A stretch of DNA of 64,000 nt from Spirochaetia bacterium (GCA_029880285.1 JAOUOS010000007.1:1-64000); one strand, 5' to 3'. Shown: positions 1 to 7,942, counted from the stretch's first letter. Notes: a model not told the origin generated them from the sequence alone. Numbers and translations: made by a program.

Positions 1-1
1 C

Positions 2-214
2 AATGTAACGGAACTTGAAAGTATTGTAGATAGAACAGTTTTTAACCCTGCTATTGATACTCTATTTTTCCCGGGTACAGTTGCCAACTATTACTGGTCG
101 TCGTCTACGTATGTTGGTAATACTTCTTTCGCGTGGTACGTCCACTTCTCCAGTGGTGGCGTGGGCTACAGCACTAAGTCCCATAGTTTCTATGTGCGTT
201 GCGTTACCAACTAA
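2..214 (+). CDS. C-terminal end of DUF1566/Lcl-type protein, likely diversity-generating retroelement target (5' truncated)
   Basis: The reading frame enters from the left edge and ends at TAA 212-214; only 70 residues are visible. It contains YYWSSSTYVGN, then FAWYVHFSSGGVGY and a final YVRCVTN. Family knowledge: retroelement variable proteins of this class often end in an AWNVNFNNGNVNNNNK-like template followed by YVRCV or YVRAV. Here nearly every template Asn position carries another residue (F, Y, H, S, G, T), and those codons end in C or T (TTC, TAC, CAC, TCC, GGC, AGT). That is what A-to-N mutagenesis of AAC/AAT gives. C-ending codons are unusual in this AT-rich genome. No reverse transcriptase or template repeat is visible in the window, so the retroelement would lie to the left or elsewhere. 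Confidence 0.8.
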   Translation, partial: NVTELESIVDRTVFNPAIDTLFFPGTVANYYWSSSTYVGNTSFAWYVHFSSGGVGYSTKSHSFYVRCVTN

Positions 215-254
215 CAAAACGTTTTCAACTTACAAAACGAAGTTTTGTTAGTTG
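208..254. repeat. Nested inverted repeat immediately after the variable region
   Basis: Perfect 13-bp arms CAACTAACAAAAC (208-220) and GTTTTGTTAGTTG (242-254) enclose a second inverted repeat, CGTTTT (220-225) with AAAACG (234-239). The structure overlaps the stop codon of the preceding gene. Retroelement variable regions are commonly followed by a hairpin or cruciform that helps mark the homing site, and the position here fits. It could also act as a terminator, but no T-run follows. Confidence 0.75.
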
Positions 255-291
255 AAATGTTAAATGTTGAATTTTTAGTTTTGAATTTGTG

Positions 292-329
292 CCCGTGAAG
301 GTGACGATCCGGATCGTCACCTTCACGGG
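292..329. repeat. 38-bp perfect palindrome
   Basis: CCCGTGAAGGTGACGATCC (292-310) is followed directly by its exact reverse complement (311-329) with no spacer. It is more GC-rich than its surroundings. It stands immediately before the composite repeat at 336-364. It may be a REP-like element, a recombination site or a transcription end; the sequence alone does not decide. Confidence 0.85.
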
Positions 330-335
330 GTGTGA

Positions 336-364
336 ATCAGGCTCAAAGAGCGGCCGGGGTTTGA
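336..364. repeat. Composite intergenic repeat, copy 1
   Basis: The tract starting ATCAGGCTCAAAG recurs at 1587-1615 with a few mismatches. Both copies follow a palindrome by a few bases. The two copies bracket the two TA modules at 437-1519, so this may be a cassette or insertion boundary. Confidence 0.55.
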
Positions 365-436
365 GAGTTTATTTCGATAAGAATAAATTATTGTTGACAT
401 CGTTGTAAAATTTATGTTCATTACATGTATTAGATA

Positions 437-685
437 ATGAAATCAGAGAAGCTGTTGCGAAAAATTATTAATTCGCAAAGTAATATACGTTTTGAAGATT
501 TTATTAAATTAATAAAAGAATATGGTTTTATACAAAGCCGTGTAAAAGGCAGCCATCATATATTTAAGCATCCTGAAGTTGAAGAATTAATAAATATTCA
601 AAATGCAGAGGGTAAAGCGAAACCGTATCAAATAAAACAATTTATATCGATTATAGAAAAATATGATTTGAAATTAAAAAAATGA
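437..685 (+). CDS. hicA: HicA-family mRNA interferase toxin
   Basis: An 82-residue small basic protein. The dsRBD-like HicA core is recognisable: a GSHHIFKHP motif with the catalytic His near residue 41, followed by NIQNAEGKAKPYQIKQF. HicA toxins cleave mRNA and block translation. The gene overlaps the next gene, a HicB-type antitoxin, by 4 bases (ATGA), the standard toxin-first TA arrangement. A decayed homologue of the same subtype lies at 46294-46554. The module sits between palindromes and repeats, which suggests mobility. Confidence 0.85.
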   Translation: MKSEKLLRKIINSQSNIRFEDFIKLIKEYGFIQSRVKGSHHIFKHPEVEELINIQNAEGKAKPYQIKQFISIIEKYDLKLKK

Positions 686-900
686 AAGATTACCATATAA
701 ATATATTTTACAGTGATGAAGATAAGGGATATATTGCCGATATTCCTGATTTGAAATATTGTTCCGCGTTTGGCAATACGCCAGAAGAAGCTTTAAAAGA
801 AGTTGAAATTGCGAAAAAATTATGGCTTGAAACCGCAAAAAAAGACAATAAGGCAATCCCTGAACCTAAATATAAGCCTATTCTATATCAAATATCTTAA
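682..900 (+). CDS. hicB: HicB-family antitoxin
   Basis: A 72-residue acidic protein with the HicB pattern: an N-terminal strand (YHINIFYSDEDKGYIADIPDL), then a GNTPEEALKEVEIAKKLWLE helix and an IPEPKYKP tail. This short form is the partial RNase H-like domain that neutralises HicA. It has no clear C-terminal DNA-binding domain, so autoregulation may depend on the complex or be weak. It overlaps the toxin gene by 4 bases, so the two are translationally coupled. Confidence 0.85.
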   Translation: MKDYHINIFYSDEDKGYIADIPDLKYCSAFGNTPEEALKEVEIAKKLWLETAKKDNKAIPEPKYKPILYQIS

Positions 901-1067
901 ACATATATTAACGCTTGCCGGCAAAAGATGCCGCCTTTAAAATAAGACCCTGCCCCGCAAGCGTAGTTGGCCAAAGGCCTGTGATTTTCAGATATTTCCT
1001 GAAAATCAAAATCGGATGATTCAATAAATTATAGACTTTTGATATCAATAATTATTTTTGACTTGTT
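901..1067. other. Intergenic hairpin-rich spacer between TA modules
   Basis: No gene seen. It holds an inverted repeat ACGCTTGC (910-917) with GCAAGCGT (near 958-965), an inner CGGCA/TGCCG hairpin, and GGCCAAAGGCC. The last matches in style the GGCCTTTGGCC palindrome near 1566. These look like spacer repeats between TA cassettes. Confidence 0.5.
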
Positions 1068-1352
1068 GTGGAATTCAGATTTTATTATGATCCAATAATT
1101 GACAAACTGCATATACAGAAACATAATGTTTCTATTGAAGAAATTGAAGAATTTTTTAGTGAAAAAACAAAAAGATTTAAACGGCAAAGAAAAGATAAGA
1201 GTATTGTTGCAATTGGGAAGCTGGCTACAGGTAGATTTTTAGAAGTGATTTTTAGGCGAATGTCTAAAAATTTATTATTTATTATAAAAGCTTATGATAT
1301 TACGGATAAAGAGACTATCAAATTTTTAAGCTTAGGAGAATTCGAAAAATGA
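1068..1352 (+). CDS. BrnT-like RNase toxin (putative)
   Basis: 94 residues from a GTG start. The N-terminus (FYYDPIIDKLHIQKHNVS followed by IEEIEEFF) resembles the BrnT/DUF4258 layout of a W/YDP start, a KH-N/G-VS motif and a short helix. The C-terminal half has GRFLEVIFRR and LLFIIKAYDITDKE, the usual beta-sheet core. A 56-residue gene follows with an ATGA overlap, as expected for a toxin-antitoxin pair. BrnT itself is a ribonuclease of the RelE fold. Identity is based on pattern only, so a more general RelE-fold toxin is possible. Confidence 0.6.
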   Translation: MEFRFYYDPIIDKLHIQKHNVSIEEIEEFFSEKTKRFKRQRKDKSIVAIGKLATGRFLEVIFRRMSKNLLFIIKAYDITDKETIKFLSLGEFEK

Positions 1353-1519
1353 AAGTTATAGAGACAAAATATATTAAAATTTCGTATGTTATACCTGAAA
1401 ATAAAAATGAAGATAATAAAATAAAAAAAATTATTGAAGAAGTTAAAGAAGAAAATAACAATTTTAACCCTTCTGAATGGATATCAGATGATATAGATTA
1501 CTTTCAAGATGATAAATGA
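1349..1519 (+). CDS. Small antitoxin-like protein, partner of the BrnT-like toxin
   Basis: A 56-codon frame starting at ATG 1349, overlapping the upstream stop by 3 bases and ending at TGA 1517-1519. It begins MKVIETKYIKISYVIPENK and is rich in Lys, Glu and Asn, with an acidic C-terminus (SDDIDYFQDDK). I do not recognise a DNA-binding fold. The tight coupling, small size and acidity argue for a neutralising antitoxin, although no typical BrnA sequence is apparent. Confidence 0.6.
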   Translation: MKVIETKYIKISYVIPENKNEDNKIKKIIEEVKEENNNFNPSEWISDDIDYFQDDK

Positions 1520-1586
1520 AATTAAAACCATTGATTGAGTATTGCCTCAAAATTGTATCGCAACGGCCTTTGGCCGTTACCTTGGC

Positions 1587-1615
1587 ATCAGGCTCAAAGT
1601 GCAGCCAGGGTTTAA
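1587..1615. repeat. Composite intergenic repeat, copy 2
   Basis: ATCAGGCTCAAAGTGCAGCC and the following GGGTTTAA match 336-364. It is preceded by the AACGGCCTTTGGCCGTT palindrome (about 1562-1578), as copy 1 is preceded by the 38-bp palindrome. The rest of 1520-1763 shows nothing beyond a likely FecR-gene promoter zone. Confidence 0.55.
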
Positions 1616-1763
1616 AATTGAAGTATAGAATGTGCAAAATATAAAAAGAACTTGCAAAATTAGAGAAAAAATACAGTATAGCCCTATATAATAAAAAAAT
1701 TAACAAGTGTACCAGAAATTTATGTTTATACGAAAAAATTATAATTATTATAGGAGAATAAAT

Positions 1764-2771
1764 ATGAAAAAAACAATAAAAATAAGTGTAATTGTGGCAT
1801 TTCTTTTAACAGCAGTTGGTTGTTCAGAAAAACAAAAAGAAAAAGAATTTACTGGAGTATTTACTTTTGTATCAGGTACGGTACTTCATAATAGTCATCC
1901 GGCGAAAGTTGGCATGAATGTAACCCAGCATGATATTATAGAAACTAATGAAAAATCGGGAGCTATTATTCAGTTTGAAGACAGCGCCTTAATTACTTTA
2001 AAAAGTAATACCAAACTTGATGTAAATATGTTAGCTAAAGGCGAAGAAGGCAAAGCTATGATTAACATAGCGCAAAACTCGGGATCCACATTTAGCAAAA
2101 TTACGCCAAATAAATCTAAATATTCTATAAAAACGCCTACTGCGGTGGCGGGTGTTAGGGGAACTTCTTTTTCTGTAGAAGTATCTGAAGATAAAAAAAC
2201 TGATATTAAACTTTTACAGGGCAAAGTAGCGGTTAAAAAAACCGCGCCTGATGCCGCTAAAAAAGAAGCAAAAGAAACACAAGATATATTTGTAGAAGGC
2301 GCGAAAGACGTGGTTTTACTTGAAGCCGGGCAAAAAATAGAAAGTACTGAAAAAGAAATTTCTAAAAAAGAAGAGTTAAAATCTGAAGAAAAAATAGAGT
2401 TAGAAACATTAAATAATATTGCCTTTGTAACAGAAGAAAAGTTAAAAGATACCTCTATATTAAAAAAAGAAATTGAAAATATAGCCCCTTCAAATGTGCA
2501 AGAAAATATAACCGGTGTTGAAGCAGAAGAAAAAAAAGAAATTATAGAAGATAAAAAAGAGGTAGAGAAGCCAAAAGCAAAGGCAGAACCTAAAAAAATA
2601 ACCTTAGATGATCTTCGTAAAAAATACGGTCAGCTTTCGCGCATTAAAACAAAAAGCGGTAAAGAATATATAGGCGCTTTTAAGCAGGCTGGTAACGAAA
2701 TGAAAATAACAACTATTGATGGTATAGTAAGCGTACCAGTTTCAGATATTGGTAAAGTATCGCCTTATTAA
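1764..2771 (+). CDS. FecR-domain lipoprotein
   Basis: Start chosen at ATG 1764 because GGAG (1753-1756) is well spaced and the signal peptide then begins properly (MKKTIKISVIVAFLLTAVGC, Cys20 lipidated); an upstream in-frame start would add 19 untypical residues. Residues about 30-140 form a FecR domain with SGTVLH, a GAIIQFEDSALITL stretch and the hallmark TPTAVAGVRGTSFSVEV. A long Lys/Glu-rich linker follows. The last 50 residues (IKTKSGKEYIGAFKQ, then MKITTIDGIVSVPVSDI) form a small beta unit, possibly Sm-like. This is probably a periplasm-facing or surface lipoprotein of unknown role. No FecI sigma factor is nearby, so it is unlikely to be a classical FecR regulator. Confidence 0.8.
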   Translation: MKKTIKISVIVAFLLTAVGCSEKQKEKEFTGVFTFVSGTVLHNSHPAKVGMNVTQHDIIETNEKSGAIIQFEDSALITLKSNTKLDVNMLAKGEEGKAMINIAQNSGSTFSKITPNKSKYSIKTPTAVAGVRGTSFSVEVSEDKKTDIKLLQGKVAVKKTAPDAAKKEAKETQDIFVEGAKDVVLLEAGQKIESTEKEISKKEELKSEEKIELETLNNIAFVTEEKLKDTSILKKEIENIAPSNVQENITGVEAEEKKEIIEDKKEVEKPKAKAEPKKITLDDLRKKYGQLSRIKTKSGKEYIGAFKQAGNEMKITTIDGIVSVPVSDIGKVSPY

Positions 2772-3691
2772 ATATTTTCATTTATCATCGCGAAAAATAA
2801 AGGCAGCATAATTTCATGGTGTCCGGTAAAGTGATAGCCGTTGCCTTTTTTCACGGGTCTGCTTAAAATATTAAACTGCGGACGATATTGTAGCATCATA
2901 TCAAAATTAGCCGTAAAAAAATTATATGGTTTTTTTGCAGAATTTCGTGCGATTGTAAGCGCTTTTAAAAAAACTTCGGGAATAATAACAGCCGAACCAA
3001 AGTTTAAAAATACACCACCATTATCTAAATTAGGTAATAAATTGGTAAACTTATCAAAATCGGCTAAAGACGCTGTACCAATATCTTCACCGTTTATTTT
3101 CGGGTTTTGATAGATAATATCGGTACCAATTGCCGCGTGAACAGTTACCGGTATATTAAGATTATAAGCGGCAGCCAGTATTGAACTTTCTTTAAAGGGC
3201 AAGTTTTTTTCTTCTATTAGTTTGCCGGCTGCCCATCCGTATCCTTCTTTTTTATATTTATTTAATGCTTCATAAAAAAAATCGCCAGTTTCTTTTATCA
3301 TCCCGAAAGTTCCGTCTTCAAGACCTCTGGCTACATCTTCTGATGTTTTTCCCTGAAAGGCAATTTCGAAATCGTGTATAGGTCCGGCCCCGTTTAAAGC
3401 GATATGATTAATAACGCCTTTTTTCATCGCGTCAATTAGTAAAGGCGATAATCCAGTTTTTATAACATGAGCCCCCATGCCTACAGAAATAAGTTTGCTA
3501 TTTTTATTTGCTTGAATGATATTTACAACAAGTTCTTTTAATTCGTTAACCTTTAATATTGATGGCAGTGTTTCTAAGAAATTTGAAAAACTTTGGTTTT
3601 TTTCGGCTACTTTTGCGAAATTATCAATAGAAACTTTATTTTCTCTTTCTGAAATAGAAAATAAATTTACATTCTCTCTTAAATTTTTCAC
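2768..3691 (-). CDS. Deoxyhypusine synthase-like protein
   Basis: 307 residues from a GTG start. The deoxyhypusine synthase fold is recognisable from NGAGPIHDFEIAFQGKTSED (residues about 100-119), the GLEDGTFGM motif, VHAAIGTDI and a glycine-rich GGVFLNFGSAVIIPEV segment. Bacteria lack eIF5A hypusination, and relatives have been linked to polyamine chemistry such as homospermidine formation. The substrate here is unknown. The gene converges on the FecR gene, sharing 4 bases, and has no obvious operon partner. Confidence 0.75.
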   Translation of the reverse strand: MKNLRENVNLFSISERENKVSIDNFAKVAEKNQSFSNFLETLPSILKVNELKELVVNIIQANKNSKLISVGMGAHVIKTGLSPLLIDAMKKGVINHIALNGAGPIHDFEIAFQGKTSEDVARGLEDGTFGMIKETGDFFYEALNKYKKEGYGWAAGKLIEEKNLPFKESSILAAAYNLNIPVTVHAAIGTDIIYQNPKINGEDIGTASLADFDKFTNLLPNLDNGGVFLNFGSAVIIPEVFLKALTIARNSAKKPYNFFTANFDMMLQYRPQFNILSRPVKKGNGYHFTGHHEIMLPLFFAMINENI

Positions 3692-3785
3692 AAAGCCTTT
3701 TTTCGTCTTTAAATCAATTCGGCAAGTTGTTATTTTAATACATTGACGTTGACATTCTAAAACAATATTTTTTACTTTCCTAAAT

Positions 3786-4271
3786 ATGAAAAATATAAAT
3801 GATAAAGTGTTTTTCGTAATGTTTCCGGTTTTATTATTGGTTTATTTATTAAGTTCAGATGTGTCTTTAGCTGAATCTAATTTGCTTTTATCAAAAGAAG
3901 AAAGACTGGCCCTAAAAAGAGAAATGATAGAAATGGATATAGATATTCGAAATTTAGCATCTATGATATCAATGGGGAATATTAATGAAATACGGCGTAT
4001 TTTTTATACGTCTTCTTCTATTAGAACATTTCAAATAAATGAGCATAAAGACGGTATTAAAAGAGCTATAAAAAAAATTAGAGGCAGGGGCTTATTGTCT
4101 TATCTTTTAAATATAAATAATGAGTCTTTAAAAATGTATAATTATATTAATGATAATATTAAAGAAAAAAAAGAAATAAACTGGGAAGTCATAAAGTCAT
4201 CCTATAATAGAATGATAGAAAATTGCAGATATTGTCACTTAAAGACACTCCCAGATTCATATCGTGAATAA
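3786..4271 (+). CDS. Monohaem c-type cytochrome, c556-like
   Basis: 161 residues. The N-terminal membrane segment (FFVMFPVLLLVYLLSS, then SLAES) is a signal peptide or anchor. A helical region follows, and one CRYCH haem-attachment motif lies near the C-terminus (residues about 149-153). A C-terminal CxxCH on a four-helix-type sequence is typical of the c556/c' class. It lies 6 bp upstream of lepB and is probably co-transcribed. The redox partner is unknown; the nitrite reductase cluster at 50-54 kb is one candidate. Confidence 0.65.
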   Translation: MKNINDKVFFVMFPVLLLVYLLSSDVSLAESNLLLSKEERLALKREMIEMDIDIRNLASMISMGNINEIRRIFYTSSSIRTFQINEHKDGIKRAIKKIRGRGLLSYLLNINNESLKMYNYINDNIKEKKEINWEVIKSSYNRMIENCRYCHLKTLPDSYRE

Positions 4272-4277
4272 GTAAGT

Positions 4278-5168
4278 ATGTTTCAAAAATATTATAATTT
4301 TCACGAACAAAGAAAAAAATTCTATGAAAAATTCGGTTTTATTCATTTCTTTATTTCTATAGGCGCGTTAATATTTTGGGTTTTTGCATTTAAAAGTTCA
4401 ATATTAGACGCAAATAATATTCCCACAAGTTCCATGGTACCTACATTAAAGGTGGGCGATTTTTTATTTGTAAACAAGATGCGTTACACTCTGCGAATAC
4501 CTTTTACAGAATACGAACTTTTTCGCATAGATTATCCAAGGCGGGGCGACATTGTCACTTTTTTACCGCCAGAATCTTCTGGCATTATTGATAAAACTTT
4601 AGTTAAAAGGGTAATTGGGGTACCGGGAGATACCATAAGAGTTGAAGATGATGAAATATACGTAAATGATATGAAATATCCCGTAAGAAAAGTAAAAAAT
4701 TTATCTATACTTGAAGAGTATGAGTATCCGTCAATTTATCGTGAACTTGACGAAAAATATGAAAATACAGGCGGTGGACTTTACAAAGAAAGTATAATAG
4801 ATCCGATAACAAAAGAGGTTATAGTAGATCATTATATGTTAAAAAATCCGCGTGAGGCTTTACCAAGCGTGTCTTTAAATCTTAGAAATCCTAAAAAAAT
4901 ATGGAAGATACCCGCGAAAAAATATATGGTTATGGGCGATAACCGCGATAATTCTAGTGATTCGAGAGATTGGGATCTCATAGATCTTGAAAAAGTTCAG
5001 GGAAAAGTTTTTATGATTTATTTTTCTGTTAACTGGGGTTCACGAGTTGACGCTATAAACAGCATGAGAGAGCCAGAAAATCCTTTTGTTAATGTCTATT
5101 ATCTTTTTAAATATGGCGGTGGTGATGCTTTTGTCAGATGGGGTCGTATTTTTGATCGCGTTTATTAA
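4278..5168 (+). CDS. lepB: Signal peptidase I
   Basis: 296 residues. One N-terminal membrane segment (FIHFFISIGALIFWVFAF) precedes the S26 catalytic domain. The catalytic Ser is in NIPTSSMVPTLKVGD and the general-base Lys in TLVKRVIGVPGDTI; the C-terminal box is MGDNRDNSSDSRDW. Between the Lys and C-terminal boxes is the usual variable beta insertion. The enzyme removes signal peptides from exported proteins. It follows the cytochrome gene by 6 bp. Confidence 0.93.
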   Translation: MFQKYYNFHEQRKKFYEKFGFIHFFISIGALIFWVFAFKSSILDANNIPTSSMVPTLKVGDFLFVNKMRYTLRIPFTEYELFRIDYPRRGDIVTFLPPESSGIIDKTLVKRVIGVPGDTIRVEDDEIYVNDMKYPVRKVKNLSILEEYEYPSIYRELDEKYENTGGGLYKESIIDPITKEVIVDHYMLKNPREALPSVSLNLRNPKKIWKIPAKKYMVMGDNRDNSSDSRDWDLIDLEKVQGKVFMIYFSVNWGSRVDAINSMREPENPFVNVYYLFKYGGGDAFVRWGRIFDRVY

Positions 5169-5248
5169 ATTTTAATAACTTCTTATTTATTGAGAGATAT
5201 TAAATTTTCGCCGATAATTATCTAAAATAAAAGTTATGGTTCAAATTT

Positions 5249-6772
5249 ATGCATAGCAAAAAAATTATAGTATTATTCTTTTTTTTAATAAGTTTTAGAA
5301 ATATATTTTCTGAAGAAATTGATATAAAAATTCAACAGGTTAATGTAGAAAAGTATCCAGTTGTACGTGCCGAAGTTTCGGTATCTCATATTACCCCAGT
5401 ACTAAATTTGAATGAAAATAACTTTGATGTTTACGAAAATGAGTGGAAAGTTGAAAATAAAAGAGTAATTACTTCAATATCAGAAAAAATGTCAAAAAAA
5501 ATCACTATTTTAGTGAATGTGTCTGAGACTTTATCTGAAGAAGAATACACAAAACAAATAGAGGCAGTCAAATTATTCATAGAAAAAACTCATCCTAAAA
5601 ATAAAATAGCAATTATTAGTTTTAACGGTGCAGTTGATAAAGTATGTGATTATTCATCTAATAAGCAGTTATTATTAGACTGCTTAAATTATATTTCTAG
5701 AAAAGGTAATAAATCGGTTTTATATGAAGCTTTAATAGAAGCTGTTTATTTGGCTTCAAAAGAATCTGAAATTGGCAGTTCCATTGTTTTATTTACAAAT
5801 GGCGACGTTAAAGAATCTTCAATGACTATGAAAGATGTTATTTCATTAACAAGAAAAAAATCAATACCCATTTATATTGTTGGCATTTCTTCTAAAGAAA
5901 AAATTAACGAGATGAGTAAAATTAGCGCCATAAGCGGAGGTCAAATTTATTTTGTTTTAAAACCTGAAGAAATAAAAAACATTTATCTATTATTAGCCGA
6001 ACTTATGGATAATACCTATTTGATTGAGTATTTAAGTAAAGCCATAGAAACCGGTTTTAAAAATGAAATGGTTGAGTTAAAAATTGTATTAAAAAAAGAT
6101 AATATTGAAGCTTATGATTCTTATAAATTCTTTATAGCTGATAATATCATTTTTGATTTTTGGCATAGAGTTATTCATAAAAAAGAAAATCTTTTTTACG
6201 CGGCTTTTATAATTATATTGCTCCTAATTTTATTAATTATTTACAAAAAGACCGGCAGCCAAGCTGAATATGAAGAAACAGAAGAATTTGACAGCAGGTT
6301 TATATATGAGCCGGAACAACCAGAAAAAAGTTTTAAAGAAACTATTATTGAAGAAAACAATGAATATATTCCAGAAAAAAAACATGTAGAAATAGATGCT
6401 CATAAAGCAGTTTCATATGATGTTGTTAAACCGGTTTCTCAAACGACTATAGAAAAAAGTGATACAGCCATACAATTTGCCTACCTTTTAGAAAAAGAGG
6501 GTGTTAATATGGGTAAAAAACATGGTATCTTATGGAGGGTCGCGACTATTGGCTTTGATGATGAAAATTTAATTGTAATTAAAGATCCCGATGTTTCTTA
6601 TTCGCATTCAAAAATAGAAAGAAGAAATGATAAATTTTATATTTTTGACCTTATATCAGATACCGGTACTTTTCTAAACGGAAAAAAACTACTACGGCCA
6701 AAAGAAATAAATGATTTTGATGAAATAACAATAGGAAGTTCAAGATTTATTTTTAGAAAGATATTAAAATAA
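5249..6772 (+). CDS. VWA-like and FHA domain membrane protein
   Basis: 507 residues. A signal peptide (KIIVLFFFLISFRNIFS) leads to a periplasmic von Willebrand A-like domain (about 75-245). Its metal site is degenerate: the usual DxSxS reads NVSET. One membrane helix follows (about residues 312-330, FYAAFIIILLLILLIIY), then an acidic linker and a cytoplasmic FHA domain at the C-terminus (ATIGFDDE, SYSHSKIERR, DTGTFLNGKKL). The topology suggests coupling of an extracytoplasmic sensor to phosphothreonine-dependent assembly in the cytoplasm, but this is inference. It is 15 bp upstream of dgt. Confidence 0.75.
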   Translation: MHSKKIIVLFFFLISFRNIFSEEIDIKIQQVNVEKYPVVRAEVSVSHITPVLNLNENNFDVYENEWKVENKRVITSISEKMSKKITILVNVSETLSEEEYTKQIEAVKLFIEKTHPKNKIAIISFNGAVDKVCDYSSNKQLLLDCLNYISRKGNKSVLYEALIEAVYLASKESEIGSSIVLFTNGDVKESSMTMKDVISLTRKKSIPIYIVGISSKEKINEMSKISAISGGQIYFVLKPEEIKNIYLLLAELMDNTYLIEYLSKAIETGFKNEMVELKIVLKKDNIEAYDSYKFFIADNIIFDFWHRVIHKKENLFYAAFIIILLLILLIIYKKTGSQAEYEETEEFDSRFIYEPEQPEKSFKETIIEENNEYIPEKKHVEIDAHKAVSYDVVKPVSQTTIEKSDTAIQFAYLLEKEGVNMGKKHGILWRVATIGFDDENLIVIKDPDVSYSHSKIERRNDKFYIFDLISDTGTFLNGKKLLRPKEINDFDEITIGSSRFIFRKILK

Positions 6773-6787
6773 ATATAACTTTATACC

Positions 6788-7873
6788 ATGAACTTAGCTT
6801 TATATGCCGTCAACGAAAACCAATTTATAGAAAGAAAAAATTCAGAGAAGACTCACAAATATAGGTCTGAATTCCAGCGTGATAGAGACAGAATTGTTCA
6901 CTCAAAAGCGTTTAGAAGACTTGAATATAAAACACAGGTTTTTGTAAATCACTGGGGCGATAACTTTAGAACACGTCTTACTCATTCTATTGAAGTATCT
7001 CAAATTGCAAGAACAGTTGCTCGTTCTTTGGGTTTAAATGAAGATTTAACAGAAACTATCGCCTTGGCTCACGATTTGGGCCATCCGCCGTTTGGCCACG
7101 CGGGCGAGCGGGGCCTTCATAAAATGATGAAAGAGCATGGGGGTTTTGACCATAATGATCAATCATTAAGAGTTGTAGAAATTTTAGAGCAAAGATATCC
7201 TAATTTTGACGGGTTAAATTTAACTAAGGCTACTTTAATGGGTCTTCAAAAACATAAAAAACCCGGAGGATTAAACCATTCTCTTGAAGCGCAAGTGGTC
7301 GATTTGTGTGATGAAATAGCATACAATAATCATGATTTAGATGATGGTATAGAAACTGGTATATTAAAAATATCAAATTTAAATGAAGTAGAAATTTGGG
7401 CAGACGTATGGACCGAAACAAGCCAAAAGAATAAGAATGTTTCTGAAAAACGGATAGTTAGAGAAAGCATTAGACAATTAATAAATAAAATGGTAACAGA
7501 TTTAATTGAAAATACAAAAAGAAACATCGAAAAATATAAAATAAATTCTGTGGATGATGTATTAAATTTTAAAAATCATGAAGAAAAAATTTGTTGCTTT
7601 TCTTCTGAAATTTCATTAAAAGTTTCTCGTTTAAAAAAATATTTATATAAAAACTTATACCGCTATCCCGATATAGAAAAAATGAATACAAGAGCAGAAG
7701 AAATAATTCATCGGATTTTTAATTTTGTAACACAAAACAAAAATGTTTTGCCGCCAGAATTTCAAGAAATGCTTCAAACTGAAAATATTTATAGGGTATC
7801 TGCTGATTTTATAGCAGGTATGACCGATAGATACGCGCTAAGCTGGAATAAAGATATATTGGGTTTAAGTTAA
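6788..7873 (+). CDS. dgt: Deoxyguanosinetriphosphate triphosphohydrolase-like HD protein
   Basis: 361 residues. The family motifs are intact: HSKAFRRLEYKTQVF near the N-terminus, RTRLTHSIEVSQIAR (first metal His), the HD pair in LAHDLGHPPFGHAGE, and HNDQSLRVVE. The enzyme hydrolyses dNTPs to the deoxynucleoside and triphosphate and helps balance nucleotide pools. The length suits the short dGTPase-like subfamily. It is followed by an inverted repeat shared with the convergent membrane-protein gene. Confidence 0.9.
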   Translation: MNLALYAVNENQFIERKNSEKTHKYRSEFQRDRDRIVHSKAFRRLEYKTQVFVNHWGDNFRTRLTHSIEVSQIARTVARSLGLNEDLTETIALAHDLGHPPFGHAGERGLHKMMKEHGGFDHNDQSLRVVEILEQRYPNFDGLNLTKATLMGLQKHKKPGGLNHSLEAQVVDLCDEIAYNNHDLDDGIETGILKISNLNEVEIWADVWTETSQKNKNVSEKRIVRESIRQLINKMVTDLIENTKRNIEKYKINSVDDVLNFKNHEEKICCFSSEISLKVSRLKKYLYKNLYRYPDIEKMNTRAEEIIHRIFNFVTQNKNVLPPEFQEMLQTENIYRVSADFIAGMTDRYALSWNKDILGLS

Positions 7874-7882
7874 TTTATCGAA

Positions 7883-7923
7883 ATTATATACCTATAATTT
7901 ATTATAAAATATAGGTATATAAT
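7883..7923. terminator. Inverted repeat between convergent genes
   Basis: Perfect 14-bp arms ATTATATACCTATA (7883-7896) and TATAGGTATATAAT (7910-7923) lie between the dgt stop and the end of the opposite-strand gene. The position fits a bidirectional terminator, though the stem is AT-rich and there is no clear T-run. Confidence 0.55.
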
Positions 7924-7942
7924 TCTAATTATTTATTTTATA

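Noticed and set aside
54..251. Plus-strand frame of 65 codons at the left edge
   Set aside because: It is in another frame from the DUF1566-type coding sequence, which has clear family residues.
901..1067. Integron attC site between TA modules
   Set aside because: The inverted arms exist, but RYYYAAC and GTTRRRY cores do not fit, and no integrase is in the window.
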